Source: VRUE01 sp963796705 (GTDB taxonomy: Bacteria; Actinomycetota; Thermoleophilia; Solirubrobacterales; 70-9). From it: 64,000 nt of DNA. Location of the stretch: contig CAWCMK010000008.1 of assembly GCA_963796705.1 (NCBI GenBank), positions 248,001 through 312,000 of the forward strand, read 5' to 3'. The notes beneath the pieces are model-generated. The model saw only the letters and a program-made list of their open reading frames with translations. It did not search any database and was not told the origin of the DNA. This document shows positions 55,237 to 63,767 of the stretch, piece by piece. The translations under genes and the position numbers were made by a program. Within the stretch, counting starts at the first letter, position 1. The number at the start of each line of letters is the position of its first letter.

Positions 55237-55305
55237 TGACGCCACCGTCGTGCCATTTGCCGCGCGCATCTGAGCCGCCGCCGCATCGCGTGACATGCTC
55301 GGCAA

Positions 55306-55725
55306 GTGGCGAAGACCCAGGCCGTCTACTACCGCGACCGTCGCGGCGCCGAACCGGTCGACCTCTTCATTGACGGGCTGCCGTCGAAGCGCGCCGCCAA
55401 GATCGACGCCTACGTCGACGAGCATCTGAACGGCAGGCCCGCGGGTGCCCCGCCGCCGGAGCACCCGATCACGTCGCAGATCGAGGGCGAGCTTCGAGAG
55501 CTGCGGGTCCGCTTCGCCAACACGCGTTATCGAATCCTCTACCAGCGCTCCGGCAGCCTGATCCTCCTGCTGCACGCCTTCGAGAAGGACACCGGCGCCG
55601 TCCCAGCCGCCGAGAAGGCAATCGCCAAGCGGCGGATGGCCGACTTCAAGCGGCGGATGGACGCGGCGTCGCGCGTCCCGCCGCGCGCGGCGGGTCAAGA
55701 TGCGCCACCCCGGCGCCGAAAATGA
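55306..55725 (+). CDS. HigB/RelE-type toxin (phage Gp49-like)
   Basis: 139 residues. TQAVYYRDRRGAEPVDLFID, HPITSQIEGELRELRVRFAN and YRILYQRSGSLILLLHAFEK are the standard signatures of the Gp49/HigB toxin family, with the C-terminal PAAEKAIAKRRMADFKRRMD. The family cleaves mRNA at the ribosome. The order toxin-first with a following helix-turn-helix antitoxin is the higBA arrangement. It is the first gene inside the left end of the element. Confidence 0.9.
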   Translation: MAKTQAVYYRDRRGAEPVDLFIDGLPSKRAAKIDAYVDEHLNGRPAGAPPPEHPITSQIEGELRELRVRFANTRYRILYQRSGSLILLLHAFEKDTGAVPAAEKAIAKRRMADFKRRMDAASRVPPRAAGQDAPPRRRK

Positions 55726-55727
55726 GG

Positions 55728-55763
55728 TTGACTCATTTATCTATTTGGATAAACTTGTTGTCG
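55728..55763 (+). promoter_or_regulatory. Promoter and operator of the antitoxin gene
   Basis: TTGACT (55728-55733), 16-base spacer, TAAACT (55750-55755). Between and over the -10 box lies the inverted repeat TTTATC-N6-GATAAA (55736-55753), a likely antitoxin operator. The expected transcript start falls at or next to the GTG at 55763. The stretch is AT-rich against a very GC-rich background. Confidence 0.7.
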
Positions 55764-56155
55764 TGAGCGCCAAAGCCGACAAGAGCATGGACCCGAAGGG
55801 AAGACGGGCCACCGACGCGGCGAAGGAGCGCGCGCGGCGCAACGAGGAGTACCGCGAGGCGCGCGACGAGTACGCCGCGATCCGCGAGCTGCGCGAGAAG
55901 AACTGGATCGCGGCCCACATCCGCGAGCGCCGTTACGAGCTGGACCTCTCTCAACGGGAGGTCGCCGAACGAGCCGAGACCTCCCACTCCTTCATCTCGA
56001 AAGTCGAGGGCGGCGGCCATATCCCGACGATCCCGGTGCTGAAGCGCATCCTCGCCGTGCTGGACGAGGAGCTGCTGATCGGCATCGAGCGCCAGGTTCC
56101 CGACGAGGAGCCCGAGCGCGAGGTGGCACCAGTGCCGAAGCTCGTCGCAGTCTGA
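55763..56155 (+). CDS. HigA-type antitoxin with XRE helix-turn-helix
   Basis: About 130 residues from GTG 55763, chosen because the promoter just upstream would give a leaderless message; ATG 55787 is an alternative. A charged N-terminal helix (RRNEEYREARDEYAAIREL) likely wraps the toxin. Residues about 60-115 are an XRE domain: RRYELDLSQREVAERAETSH, SFISKVEGGGHIPTIPVLKR and ILAVLDEELLI. Antitoxins of this type repress their own promoter. Confidence 0.9.
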   Translation: MSAKADKSMDPKGRRATDAAKERARRNEEYREARDEYAAIRELREKNWIAAHIRERRYELDLSQREVAERAETSHSFISKVEGGGHIPTIPVLKRILAVLDEELLIGIERQVPDEEPEREVAPVPKLVAV

Positions 56156-56162
56156 GGGCGCG

Positions 56163-57545
56163 TTAGATCGAGGCGGCGTCGGCTTCGCGTGCCGCCCGCT
56201 CGCCAGCCTCAATCTCGGTGCCGAGGTAGGTGTCGAGCAAAGCCGCCGCCTGGGCCTCGGTCCCAGGCATGAGGTGGCCGTAGAGGTCGAAGGTCACGTT
56301 AATCGAGGAGTGGCCCATGAAAGACGACAGCGCCTTGGCGTTGACCCCGGCGGCGATCATGAACGAAGCGTAGGTGTGGCGAGCCTGATGCAATCGCAGC
56401 CGCTGAAGCGGCCTGACCTCCTTGTCGCCGGTGCGCTTGGGGAGCTTCCCAACGATGCGGCGAACCTCCGCGGCGCTCAGCCCCAAGGCACCGCCGATCC
56501 CCCGCGGCGAATGTCCGTCGTCCCGCAACACAGCGACGATCCGCTCTCGCTGCTCGTTGCCTGCCGTGGCTGTGGCGCCGAACCGCTCGACGCAAGCACG
56601 GCGAGCGGCGTCGACCTCCCAGGCGCTATCGGCCCGCCGGTAGATGACGGCGGCTTGGAACGGCCGGCCGTCCTTGCCCGCGAAGACCAACTCGTCCTCG
56701 GCCGACTCTCCGGCCCGCAGCCGACGGTCGAGCAGGTAGTCGCGGAGCACTCCGGGCATGGGCGTCGTGCGCCGCGAGGTTCGCGTCTTCGGGGCGATCG
56801 CTCCCTCCTTGGGGTCCCAGGACTCCACCACGCGGATCGTGCCTCCGGCGAGGTCGACGCTGCCCCAGCGCAGGGCGCGCAGCTCGCCGTAGCGCAGACC
56901 CGCGTACAAGGCGGTCGCCCACAGCGCCCGGTCCTCGGCGGGCAGGGCCTCGAGCAGCCGCGCGGCCACCTCAGGAGCGACGATTTCGACCTCGGTCGGA
57001 TCGGCTGCCGGCAGCTCCAAGTCGTGGGTCGGGTTGAGCGCCAGCCCTTCGCGGGAGCGCGCCCGCCGATAGATCGCCTGCAACGGCTTGATCGCGTTGC
57101 GAATCGTCGAGGCCGCCTGCCCCTTCGCCTGCCAGCGATCGACGAGCGCCTGCAGGTCGGCGGTCGTCACCGCGTTCAGCTTCTGCGAGCCGAACTCGGG
57201 CAGGACCCGCTCATCCAACGCCTGGCGATAGCCCCGCAAGGTCGCGGGCTTGTAGACGCGGCCGGAGCGATTGCGGATCTCGCCCGCCTCGGCCTTTTCA
57301 AGCCACGCCACCGCGACTTCGCAGAGCGTGCGGCGGCTCGGAGCCCGCATCGTGCCGTGGTCAAGGGCGCGTTTTGCATCGGCGCGCCACGTCTTCGCTT
57401 CGGCTTCGCGGGCGAACGTCTTGTAGACCTTCTTGCCGTCGCGCGGGGAATAGGCCCAAGCCTGGTAGCTGCCGCTACATCGGCAGCGACCTCCCGCCTT
57501 CGCCGGACAGCTCTTCGAGTGACGCTTGACGATTCCCTCAGCCAT
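56163..57545 (-). CDS. Tyrosine integrase of the tRNA-Cys element, with an inserted segment
   Basis: 460 residues. N-terminal zinc-like CPAKAGGRCRCSG and a three-stranded arm domain, SAM-like core-binding domain (about 72-165), and catalytic Arg218 (AGLRYGELRALRW), His386/Arg389 (HQARHTYASF), His412 (FMGHSSINVTF) and Tyr422 (DLYGHLMPG). Between the strand at about 300 and the HxxR box lies an extra roughly 55-residue piece (about 322-376) containing QRERIVAVLRDDGHSPRGIG and GALGLSAAEVRRIV, which reads as a helix-turn-helix. It is eight bases from the antitoxin stop, convergent with it. Confidence 0.95.
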   Translation of the reverse strand: MAEGIVKRHSKSCPAKAGGRCRCSGSYQAWAYSPRDGKKVYKTFAREAEAKTWRADAKRALDHGTMRAPSRRTLCEVAVAWLEKAEAGEIRNRSGRVYKPATLRGYRQALDERVLPEFGSQKLNAVTTADLQALVDRWQAKGQAASTIRNAIKPLQAIYRRARSREGLALNPTHDLELPAADPTEVEIVAPEVAARLLEALPAEDRALWATALYAGLRYGELRALRWGSVDLAGGTIRVVESWDPKEGAIAPKTRTSRRTTPMPGVLRDYLLDRRLRAGESAEDELVFAGKDGRPFQAAVIYRRADSAWEVDAARRACVERFGATATAGNEQRERIVAVLRDDGHSPRGIGGALGLSAAEVRRIVGKLPKRTGDKEVRPLQRLRLHQARHTYASFMIAAGVNAKALSSFMGHSSINVTFDLYGHLMPGTEAQAAALLDTYLGTEIEAGERAAREADAASI

Positions 57546-57622
57546 CTCCCCTTCTCCCGATCATCTTTCGAGCCACGGTAGCCCTCCTGGAAGACGGCAG
57601 CGCAGTAGTGGCGGGTGGGTGG

Positions 57623-57838
57623 CTACCCGACCTCCTCGGCAATCGGGGCCGCCGCCGACTCGGTCACCCAGCGCTCCAGCTCCGTCACCGGAACGAGCCG
57701 CTTGCGACCTCGGCGGATCAACCGCAGCTCCGGCGCGACGTTGGCCTCGAAGAAATCGGGGCCGACTCCAATTGCGGCTGCCGCCTCCGGCGGAGTAAGA
57801 GCGACACGCGGAATGGATGTGGGGAGCTTCTTAGCCAT
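57623..57838 (-). CDS. Excisionase-like helix-turn-helix protein
   Basis: 71 residues from ATG 57838. LTPPEAAAAIGVGPDFFEAN is a MerR/excisionase helix-turn-helix and LRLIRRGRKRLVPVTELERW the wing with the conserved RR-VPV-ELE-W pattern of Xis/AlpA-like proteins. Located directly upstream of the integrase gene on the same strand, so a directionality factor is likely. Close relative at 40870-41124. Confidence 0.88.
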   Translation of the reverse strand: MAKKLPTSIPRVALTPPEAAAAIGVGPDFFEANVAPELRLIRRGRKRLVPVTELERWVTESAAAPIAEEVG

Positions 57839-57847
57839 CGATTGCAT

Positions 57848-58302
57848 CGGCGTCGTGCGCCATCACATTTGTTGTCCAGGCGGCGGCCCGTTTGCATCGC
57901 CTTGGCGCAGAAGAGATACGGCTTCTGCGGGCGGGAGGAGCCCCCGACCTCCATGCGATTGAAGCACCGCGGGATCGCCCGTCAACCCCCTGCGGGGGTC
58001 GGGCGCGAGCGCCCTTGACCGCCGTCCCGCGGCGCTGTTCTGCGGGTAGGTCGGGGGCGAGGGGGGGTCGAGACGGCGATTTCGCAAACCAGTAACCAGC
58101 CAGTCAGTCAGCCAAAAATCAAACCCAAGTCAGTCAGCAAAGCAAACGAGTCAAGCAGACAGAGCCAGCCAGATCAGAGCTCAGAAGAGCTAATGGGGCA
58201 GGCACTCTCAGCCATCCCGAAACCCGAAGCCGACAGCCCGACACACTGGGAACTCGGCGGTTCAGCCGATGCAAGAGCCGCCGCCGCTGGACAACAGAAG
58301 AT
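57848..58302. other. Non-coding region with G-poor tract; oriT candidate
   Basis: Upstream of the relaxase gene, 58085-58200 is almost free of G runs and made of CAGTCAGTCAGCC-like short repeats (CCAGTAACCAGCCAGTCAGT). Transfer origins of MobF elements usually lie just upstream of the relaxase and have such repeats. No nic consensus can be assigned. The region 57950-58060 has a GC-rich GGGTCGGGCG stretch. Confidence 0.35.
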
Positions 58303-61300
58303 GTGGTCGGAGTGACGAAGATCGGGCGCGGCAACGCGGACTACTGGATCGAGGCGGTCGCCGAAGGCGGCGAGGACTACTACACCAAGCCCGGCGAGGC
58401 GCCGGGCGAGTGGCTCGGCGCGCTCGCCGAGGAGCTGGGCCTCGCGGGCGAGGTCGACCGCGACGCCTACGCCGCCGTCCTCGCCGGCGAGGACCCGCTG
58501 AGCGGCGAGGCGCTGGTCGCGCCGCCCGCGAGCCGCGCGTCTTCACCGACGCGCGATGGCCGCGAGCGCCGCGTCGGAGCCGATCCTCGGCTACGACGTG
58601 CGCTTCGCCGCGCCGAAGTCGGTCTCGCTGCTCTACGCGGTCGGCTCGCCCGAGGTCCGCGCCGCCGTCCTGCGCGCCCACGAGGACGCGGTCGCCGAGG
58701 GCGCTCGCCTACCTCGAGCGCGAGGCCTGCTTCGTGCAGCGCGGGCGCGGGCGGCAAGCGGATCGAGCCGGGCGCGGGCTTCGTCGCGATGGCCTTCCGC
58801 CACCGCTCCTCGCGCGCCGGCGACCCGGCGCTCCACACCCACGTCGTCACCGCCAACATGACCCGCGCCGCCTCCGACGGGCGCTGGCTCTCGCCTCGCC
58901 GCGCCGAAGGGCCGCTCGCCCTTCTGGCGCAGGCGAAGGCGGCCGGCCACGTCTACCAGGCGGCGCTTCGCGCCGAGATCACCCGCGAGCTGGGCGTCGA
59001 GTGGCAGGCGGTCCACAACGGCTACGCCGACCTCGCCGGCGATCGGCGCGGCCGGTGATCGAGCACTTCTCCCAGCGCCGGGCGGAGATCGTCGCGGCGA
59101 TGGCCGAGCGCGGGGTCACGCTCGCCGCGGCCGCCGAAGTCGCCGCCTACCGGACCCGCGAGGCCAAGGACTACGGCGTCGACCCCGACAACCAGCGCGC
59201 CGAGTGGGTCGCGCGGGCCGCCGAGTTCGACCTGACGCGCGGACTCGATCGACCGGACTCGCTCCGCTCCGGCAGCGCGCCGCGAGCCGCGGCCGATCGG
59301 CGCCGCCGAGCTCGACGCGGCCCTCGCCGACCTGGAGGCCCACCACTCCCACTTCGACCGCCGCGACCTGCTCTGCGCGCTCGCCAACCAGCTCCGCGAG
59401 GGCGCCGACGCGCTGGCGCTGGACGCGGCGGTCGACGGGCTGCTCGCCAGCGAGCGGCTGATCGAGATCCACCGCGGCGCCGAGACCCGCTCGACTCCAC
59501 CTACTACACGACCCCGCGCCTGTGGGAGCTGGAGCAGCGGCTTCGTCGGCGGCCGCGCGGCGAGGGACGGGCGCCGGCGCCGCCTGGATCGACGAGGCGA
59601 CCCTCGCCGCGGTCCTCGCCCGCCACCGCTACCTGAGCGCCGAGCAGGCCGAGATGGTCCGCCGCCTGACCACCGGCGGCGAGCGGATCGTCGCGGTCGC
59701 GGCGCTGCCGGGCACCGGCAAGACGACCGCGCTCGCCGCGGCGCGGGAGGCATGGGCGGCGGCCGGGCACCCGGTGCATCGGGGTCGCCACCGCGCGCAG
59801 CGCCTCGGGCGAGCTGAGTCGACGCCGGCGTGCCGGCGACCTCGATCACCGCGCTCCTGATCCGCACCGAGCGAGCTGGCCGAGCAGCGGCCTCGCCGCC
59901 GCTCGCCCCCGGCACGCGTGATCGTCGATCGACGAGGCGATCGACGACCTCGACCCCGCACGCCGCCGCGCTCGCCGAGCTGGCCGAGCGCTGCGAGGGC
60001 AAGCTGGTGCTGATCGGCGACCCGCGCCAGATCGGCGCGGTCGGCCCGGGCGGCCTCTACGGGCACCTGACCGACGTGATCGAGCCGATCGTCCTCACCG
60101 AGATCCGCCGCCAGCGCGACCCGCTCGACCGCCACATCGTCGAGCTCGCCCACGAGGGCCGCGGCTCCGACGCCCTCGACCTGCTCGCGCGCCGCGCGAG
60201 CGGCTGGGGATCGCCGACACCCTGCCCGAGGCGCTCGACGCGCTGGTCCTCGACTGGCACCGGCGCTTCGCCGCCGGCGAGGACGCGGTGATGATCGCCC
60301 GCCGCACCCGCGACGTCGCCGAGCTGAACGAGACGGGCGCGCGAGGTCCTGCTCGCCGAGGGCCGCGTCGAGGCTCAGGCGCTCGCTGGTCGCCGAGCAG
60401 CGAGTTCGCGTCGGCGATCGCGATCATCACCCGGGTCAACACCCCGCAGGTCTCCAACCGCGAGCGCTGGGAGGTGATCGCCGTCGACCGCGAGGCCGGC
60501 AGCGCCTCGAGCTTGCAGCGGATCGGCGGCGACGAGCGCAGCCGTCACCCTCGGCTGCCGACTACCTGAGCCGCCGCACGCCCGAGCGGCGAGCCGGCGA
60601 TCCAGCACGCCTACGCGCTCACCACCTACGCCACCGAGTCGAAGACCTTCGACTCGCGCCTTCGCCCTGCTCGACGCCGGGATCAGCCGCGAGGACTTCC
60701 TCGTCGCGGTCTCCCGCGCCCGCGGGGCGACCATCGCCTACGGCGTCGCCGCCACCGAGCTGACCGACCCCGAGCTCGGCCCCGGCACGCGGGAGATCGA
60801 GGACGCAGCCCACGAGCTGCGCGCCGGCGCCGAGCGGGCGGCGGGCGAGTACGCCGCGGTCGAGGTCGCGGCGCGCAAGCGGATCGAGGCGCTAGGCCGG
60901 CGCCGAGCTGGCGAGGCGCCGCAGCGAGCTGGAGCGCCGCCTTGGCCGCGAGCGGGAGCCCTCGCCGCCAGCCGAACGCCTCGACGCCCTCGAGCGGCGG
61001 ATCGCCGCGGCCGAAGCAGCGTCTCGCCGAGCAGGCGGCGGAGCGCGAGAACGCTCATGGCCGAGCGCCGTCCCGACCGCGGCGCAGCTCAACCGGATCG
61101 ACGGCTTCCGCTCGCCACGGTGAACGACAGCTCGGCTCGCCTCGGCGAGGAGCGCGACTCCCTGGCGGTCGAGGTCGCGGATCGAGGCGCGTCGGCCCGT
61201 GGGGCTGAGCGGCGCCGAGCGAGCCGAGCTGGCGCTTGATCGAGCGAGCGGCTCTGACGCAGCTGCGCCGCCGCGAGGTGGCCGCCGAGCGCCTGCAGCC

Positions 61301-61568
61301 CTCGAAGCTGATCGAGGACGCGCTCGGCACGCGCCCGAGCGACCCGCTCAAGGCCGCGGCCTGGAACGAAGGCGTCGAGCTGATCTACGGCTACCGCCAG
61401 CGCTACGGCATCACCGAGCGGCGTGGCCACCCGCTCGGGGCGAAGACCGGCGAGGCGGCGCGGAGGAGCGAGCGCCAGGAGGCGGAGCGTCGCCTCGCGC
61501 GCATCCAGAAGCGGCTCGGCAAGCAGCGCGTGCGGAGGGTGGAGCGGGGAATGCACATCGCCCGATAG
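58303..61568 (+). pseudogene. MobF-type relaxase-helicase, many frameshifts
   Basis: Pieces in changing frames assemble into a TrwC/TraA-like protein: IGRGNADYWIEAVAEGGEDY at the start, PILGYDVRFAAPKSVSLLYA, the metal-binding DPALHTHVVTANMTR, then the helicase domain with Walker A ALPGTGKTTALAAAREAW, ELAERCEGKLVLIGDPRQIG, VLTEIRRQRD-like motif III and a C-terminal coiled coil. At least ten frame changes occur over 3.2 kb, all in very GC-rich runs. Either long decay or a low-accuracy stretch. The original would be about 1,080 residues. Confidence 0.8.
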
Positions 61569-63114
61569 CCAGCGCCGGACAACGGACCCTCCCGGCGCTT
61601 GGCAGCACAGTCCGACGCGATGCCTCTTCATTCTCATTCACCGAGCGCAAGCTGATCGGGTTCTCCGGCGCCCGCTCCTCGTCGGACAAGGCGTCTGGAG
61701 CAGAGCCTTCAGGCGGGCGCAAATCGCACGAAGCGGGAGCAGCCAAAGGCTGGATCAGGGGAGCGTCGGCCAGCAGGTCGAGACGTTCCTGCCGCCTCCT
61801 GGCCGTCGGCGCACGGAAAGATTCGCCGCGGCGGAGAGGTGCTCCCGTCGAAAAGACGAGTGAGGCCGCCGGCCGCTCGTCTTGACTCTCACGACCTGAG
61901 CCGTGGATGAGGAGTACAGCCGCGCAAAGGGTGGCTGGGGCGGATGTAGGCCGGATGGAAGACATAGGCCGTGACGATGGCTGTCTCTAGGTGGCGGGCG
62001 TCCTCGGGCTTTTCCACCAGTTTGACGTGATCAAACCTCACGCGCATGCGACACCACGTGAGGCGCACATCAAAGCTGAATGTGTGGTCTTCGGCCGGAC
62101 TCCTGCCGCGCAGGGGCATCGCGAAGATTTCTGTCGCTGCGATCCCCGCCGGGACTTCGACTTCTTCGTCTGCTCTTACGCGGTCGCGCCGGGCAAGACA
62201 CGCACGCCGAGAGCGCGATTGCCGCCACGGCCAAACGCCTTGTCATGCGGCTAGGCTAGCGCTCCCGCGAGGCTCAAAGGCCTCCTACCCGTGGTTCAAG
62301 CGATGCCGGTCGTCGCGCGATGTGGCAGTCCTAATACCTGCTGAGTTACTGGGCCTGACGTAGCTCTTGCCGCTGGTCAGCGCCTTCAGCGTCGGATAGC
62401 TGGGGTTTGAGTAGGGCGGGTGGTGAGCAAGGGCAGCGACAGCGACGAGGGAACAGGTGTATGGCGTAGGCGAAGATGGCGTAGAGCGCGCGGTGCTGGG
62501 AAGGAAGTGCCGGGGAATGGTGAGCGTGAATACTGCGATGAGCGCACGCGTGCTGAGAACTGTACTGCGCAGCTTGCTTGGCGAGTTGGGTGTTGGTGGT
62601 AGCGAGGCGTAGTAGCGGCAGAGCTGCAGGGCGCTGGGGGTATGGCAGGTGCTGGCGGCGCGCGGGTGCGGTGGTTTGTTTGCTTGGTTTGGCGAGCGGA
62701 AAGGGGCGAACTGAATGCGCGCGTGCGGCGGCGCTGAGGAGGGTGAGAGAGTTGTAGGGGAGGTAAGGTGCGCACAGAGCGGAATAGCAGAGCGCTGCAG
62801 CATCACTGTAATGAAACATAAGGGGATCGGAGAGAGGCAGTCAGAGTGCTGCGTTCGCGTGGTTGCGAGCACGTCACCGCCAGCAGCAGACGCTCGCTCG
62901 GGACGAGGAGCAAGCGCGTTCCTCAACCGGGCCCGACTCGGCTGGAGCGGAAGCCTGGTGAGCGACCGTGAGGAGCAGCGACTGCGCCTCGCCGTGCACC
63001 AGTCGTGCACCAGTCAGACACTGAAATAGCCGGTTACAACCGGAATCAGCCGGACGAAGGAGCGTCGAAAAGAGCCGCTCAAACGGCTCTAGCAAGCAAA
63101 TCCGCTTGCAGAGC
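61569..63114. other. Right part of the tRNA-Cys element, no recognisable gene
   Basis: About 1.5 kb without a supported gene. 61700-62300 has open frames on both strands but none with family features. 62400-62880 is strikingly G-rich and C-poor on the plus strand. Near the end the GTGCACCAGTC doublet (62992-63015) appears just before the att repeat. Confidence 0.45.
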
Positions 63115-63162
63115 AGGCGCCTACCGGAATCGAACCGGTGTAAACGGCTTTGCAGGCCGCTG
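63115..63162. repeat. Right attachment repeat inside tRNA-Cys
   Basis: Identical to 55126-55173. Integration at the 3' side of the tRNA leaves the gene intact because the element carries the matching half. Confidence 0.9.
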
Positions 63163-63185
63163 CGTAGCCACTCCGCCAAGGCGCC
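63115..63185 (-). tRNA. tRNA-Cys (GCA)
   Basis: Full cloverleaf on the minus strand: acceptor GGCGCCT with its complement AGGCGCC, D-arm with GGCGGAGTGGCTACGC, anticodon stem-loop CGGCCTGCAAAGCCG with anticodon GCA, T-arm ACCGG/CCGGT with TTCGATT, and discriminator U, as cysteine tRNAs require. CCA is not encoded. Its 3' part doubles as the attachment site of the element on the left, while the remnant of another integrase lies 40 bases from its 5' end. Confidence 0.93.
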
Positions 63186-63224
63186 GAAAGAGCTTTATCA
63201 AGCGGTTTCTGATCGTTCCTCCCC

Positions 63225-63600
63225 TTAGCTCCGAGGGACCTGCTTGGCCCGTTGTGCCTTTCTGTGCTTTTTCAGAGGTCGGAAGTTGCGCCCAGCGAGC
63301 GCTCGGTCGAACTCCGCGAGATAAGCGCCGGACAGCTTAGCCCGTCGCATGACCGCTCGGCTGTCGACGTAGAGCGTGAATCGAACGTCTTGTGGCCTTT
63401 CTGTTCGGACACGTATTGAAGGTCGTCCTTGAGTGTCGCCCGGAGGCTCGCGTACCTCCCGCGGAGAGAGCACGGCGTCACGCGCTCTGAAATGGCCTCA
63501 ATTTCCAGCTCGGCGAGCTTCACGTTCGCTCGCTTGTTCGCGGGCAAGGTGCGTGGCCAGGTCTGAGGCAAGTGTCTCGCGCCGTCTGAGAGGCGAATCG
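63225..63600 (-). pseudogene. Tyrosine integrase, C-terminal remnant, inactive
   Basis: The order of motifs matches the integrase at 2190-3446: KLAELEIEAISERVTP, then CSLRGRYASLRATLKDDLQY where the catalytic His is Cys, then after a one-base shift (near 63390) VRFTLYVDSRAVMRRAKLSG where the catalytic Tyr position is Asp. It ends KAQRAKQVPRS near the tRNA-Cys 5' end. The upstream half is missing or unrecognisable. Confidence 0.8.
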
Positions 63601-63719
63601 GGACGAGTTTCATCTTGACCCGATGCCAGGCACCGGAGGGTTGCTGCGCTGCCGGGGCACCTATATGTGGAGCAGGGCACCGGAAGTGCACCTACGCCAC
63701 TCACAAAGAGGTAAGGAAA

Positions 63720-63738
63720 GCCCCGCCGGAGACGGGGC
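63720..63738 (-). terminator. Hairpin terminator of the edge gene
   Basis: On the minus strand GCCCCGTCTCCGGCGGGGC is followed by TTTCC, about 30 bases after the stop of the partial gene at 63768. Confidence 0.6.
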
Positions 63739-63767
63739 CAATCTTAGCCTGACGGGCTGCCTACTTC

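Larger units (their letters stand above)
55126..63162. mobile_element. Roughly 8 kb integrative element at tRNA-Cys
   Basis: Bounded by a 48-bp direct repeat equal to the 3' half of tRNA-Cys (55126-55173 and 63115-63162). Just inside each end are doubled GTGCACCAGTC motifs (near 55212 and 62994), which fit integrase arm sites. It carries a toxin-antitoxin pair, integrase, excisionase-like gene and a decayed MobF relaxase. So it is a former mobilisable element. Integrase and antitoxin are intact, the relaxase is not. Confidence 0.85.

Noticed and set aside
56274..57581. 435-codon open frame on the plus strand
   Set aside because: Antisense shadow of the integrase gene, which has all catalytic motifs on the minus strand.
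58269..59636. 455-codon Arg-rich plus-strand frame
   Set aside because: It mixes one true relaxase segment with long out-of-frame Arg runs. It is better described as a frameshifted relaxase.
62285..63010. Long open frame on the minus strand (241 codons)
   Set aside because: Its Ser/Pro/Arg/Thr-rich composition reflects the G-rich plus strand. It overlaps the att-proximal arm repeats and shows no domain or credible start.
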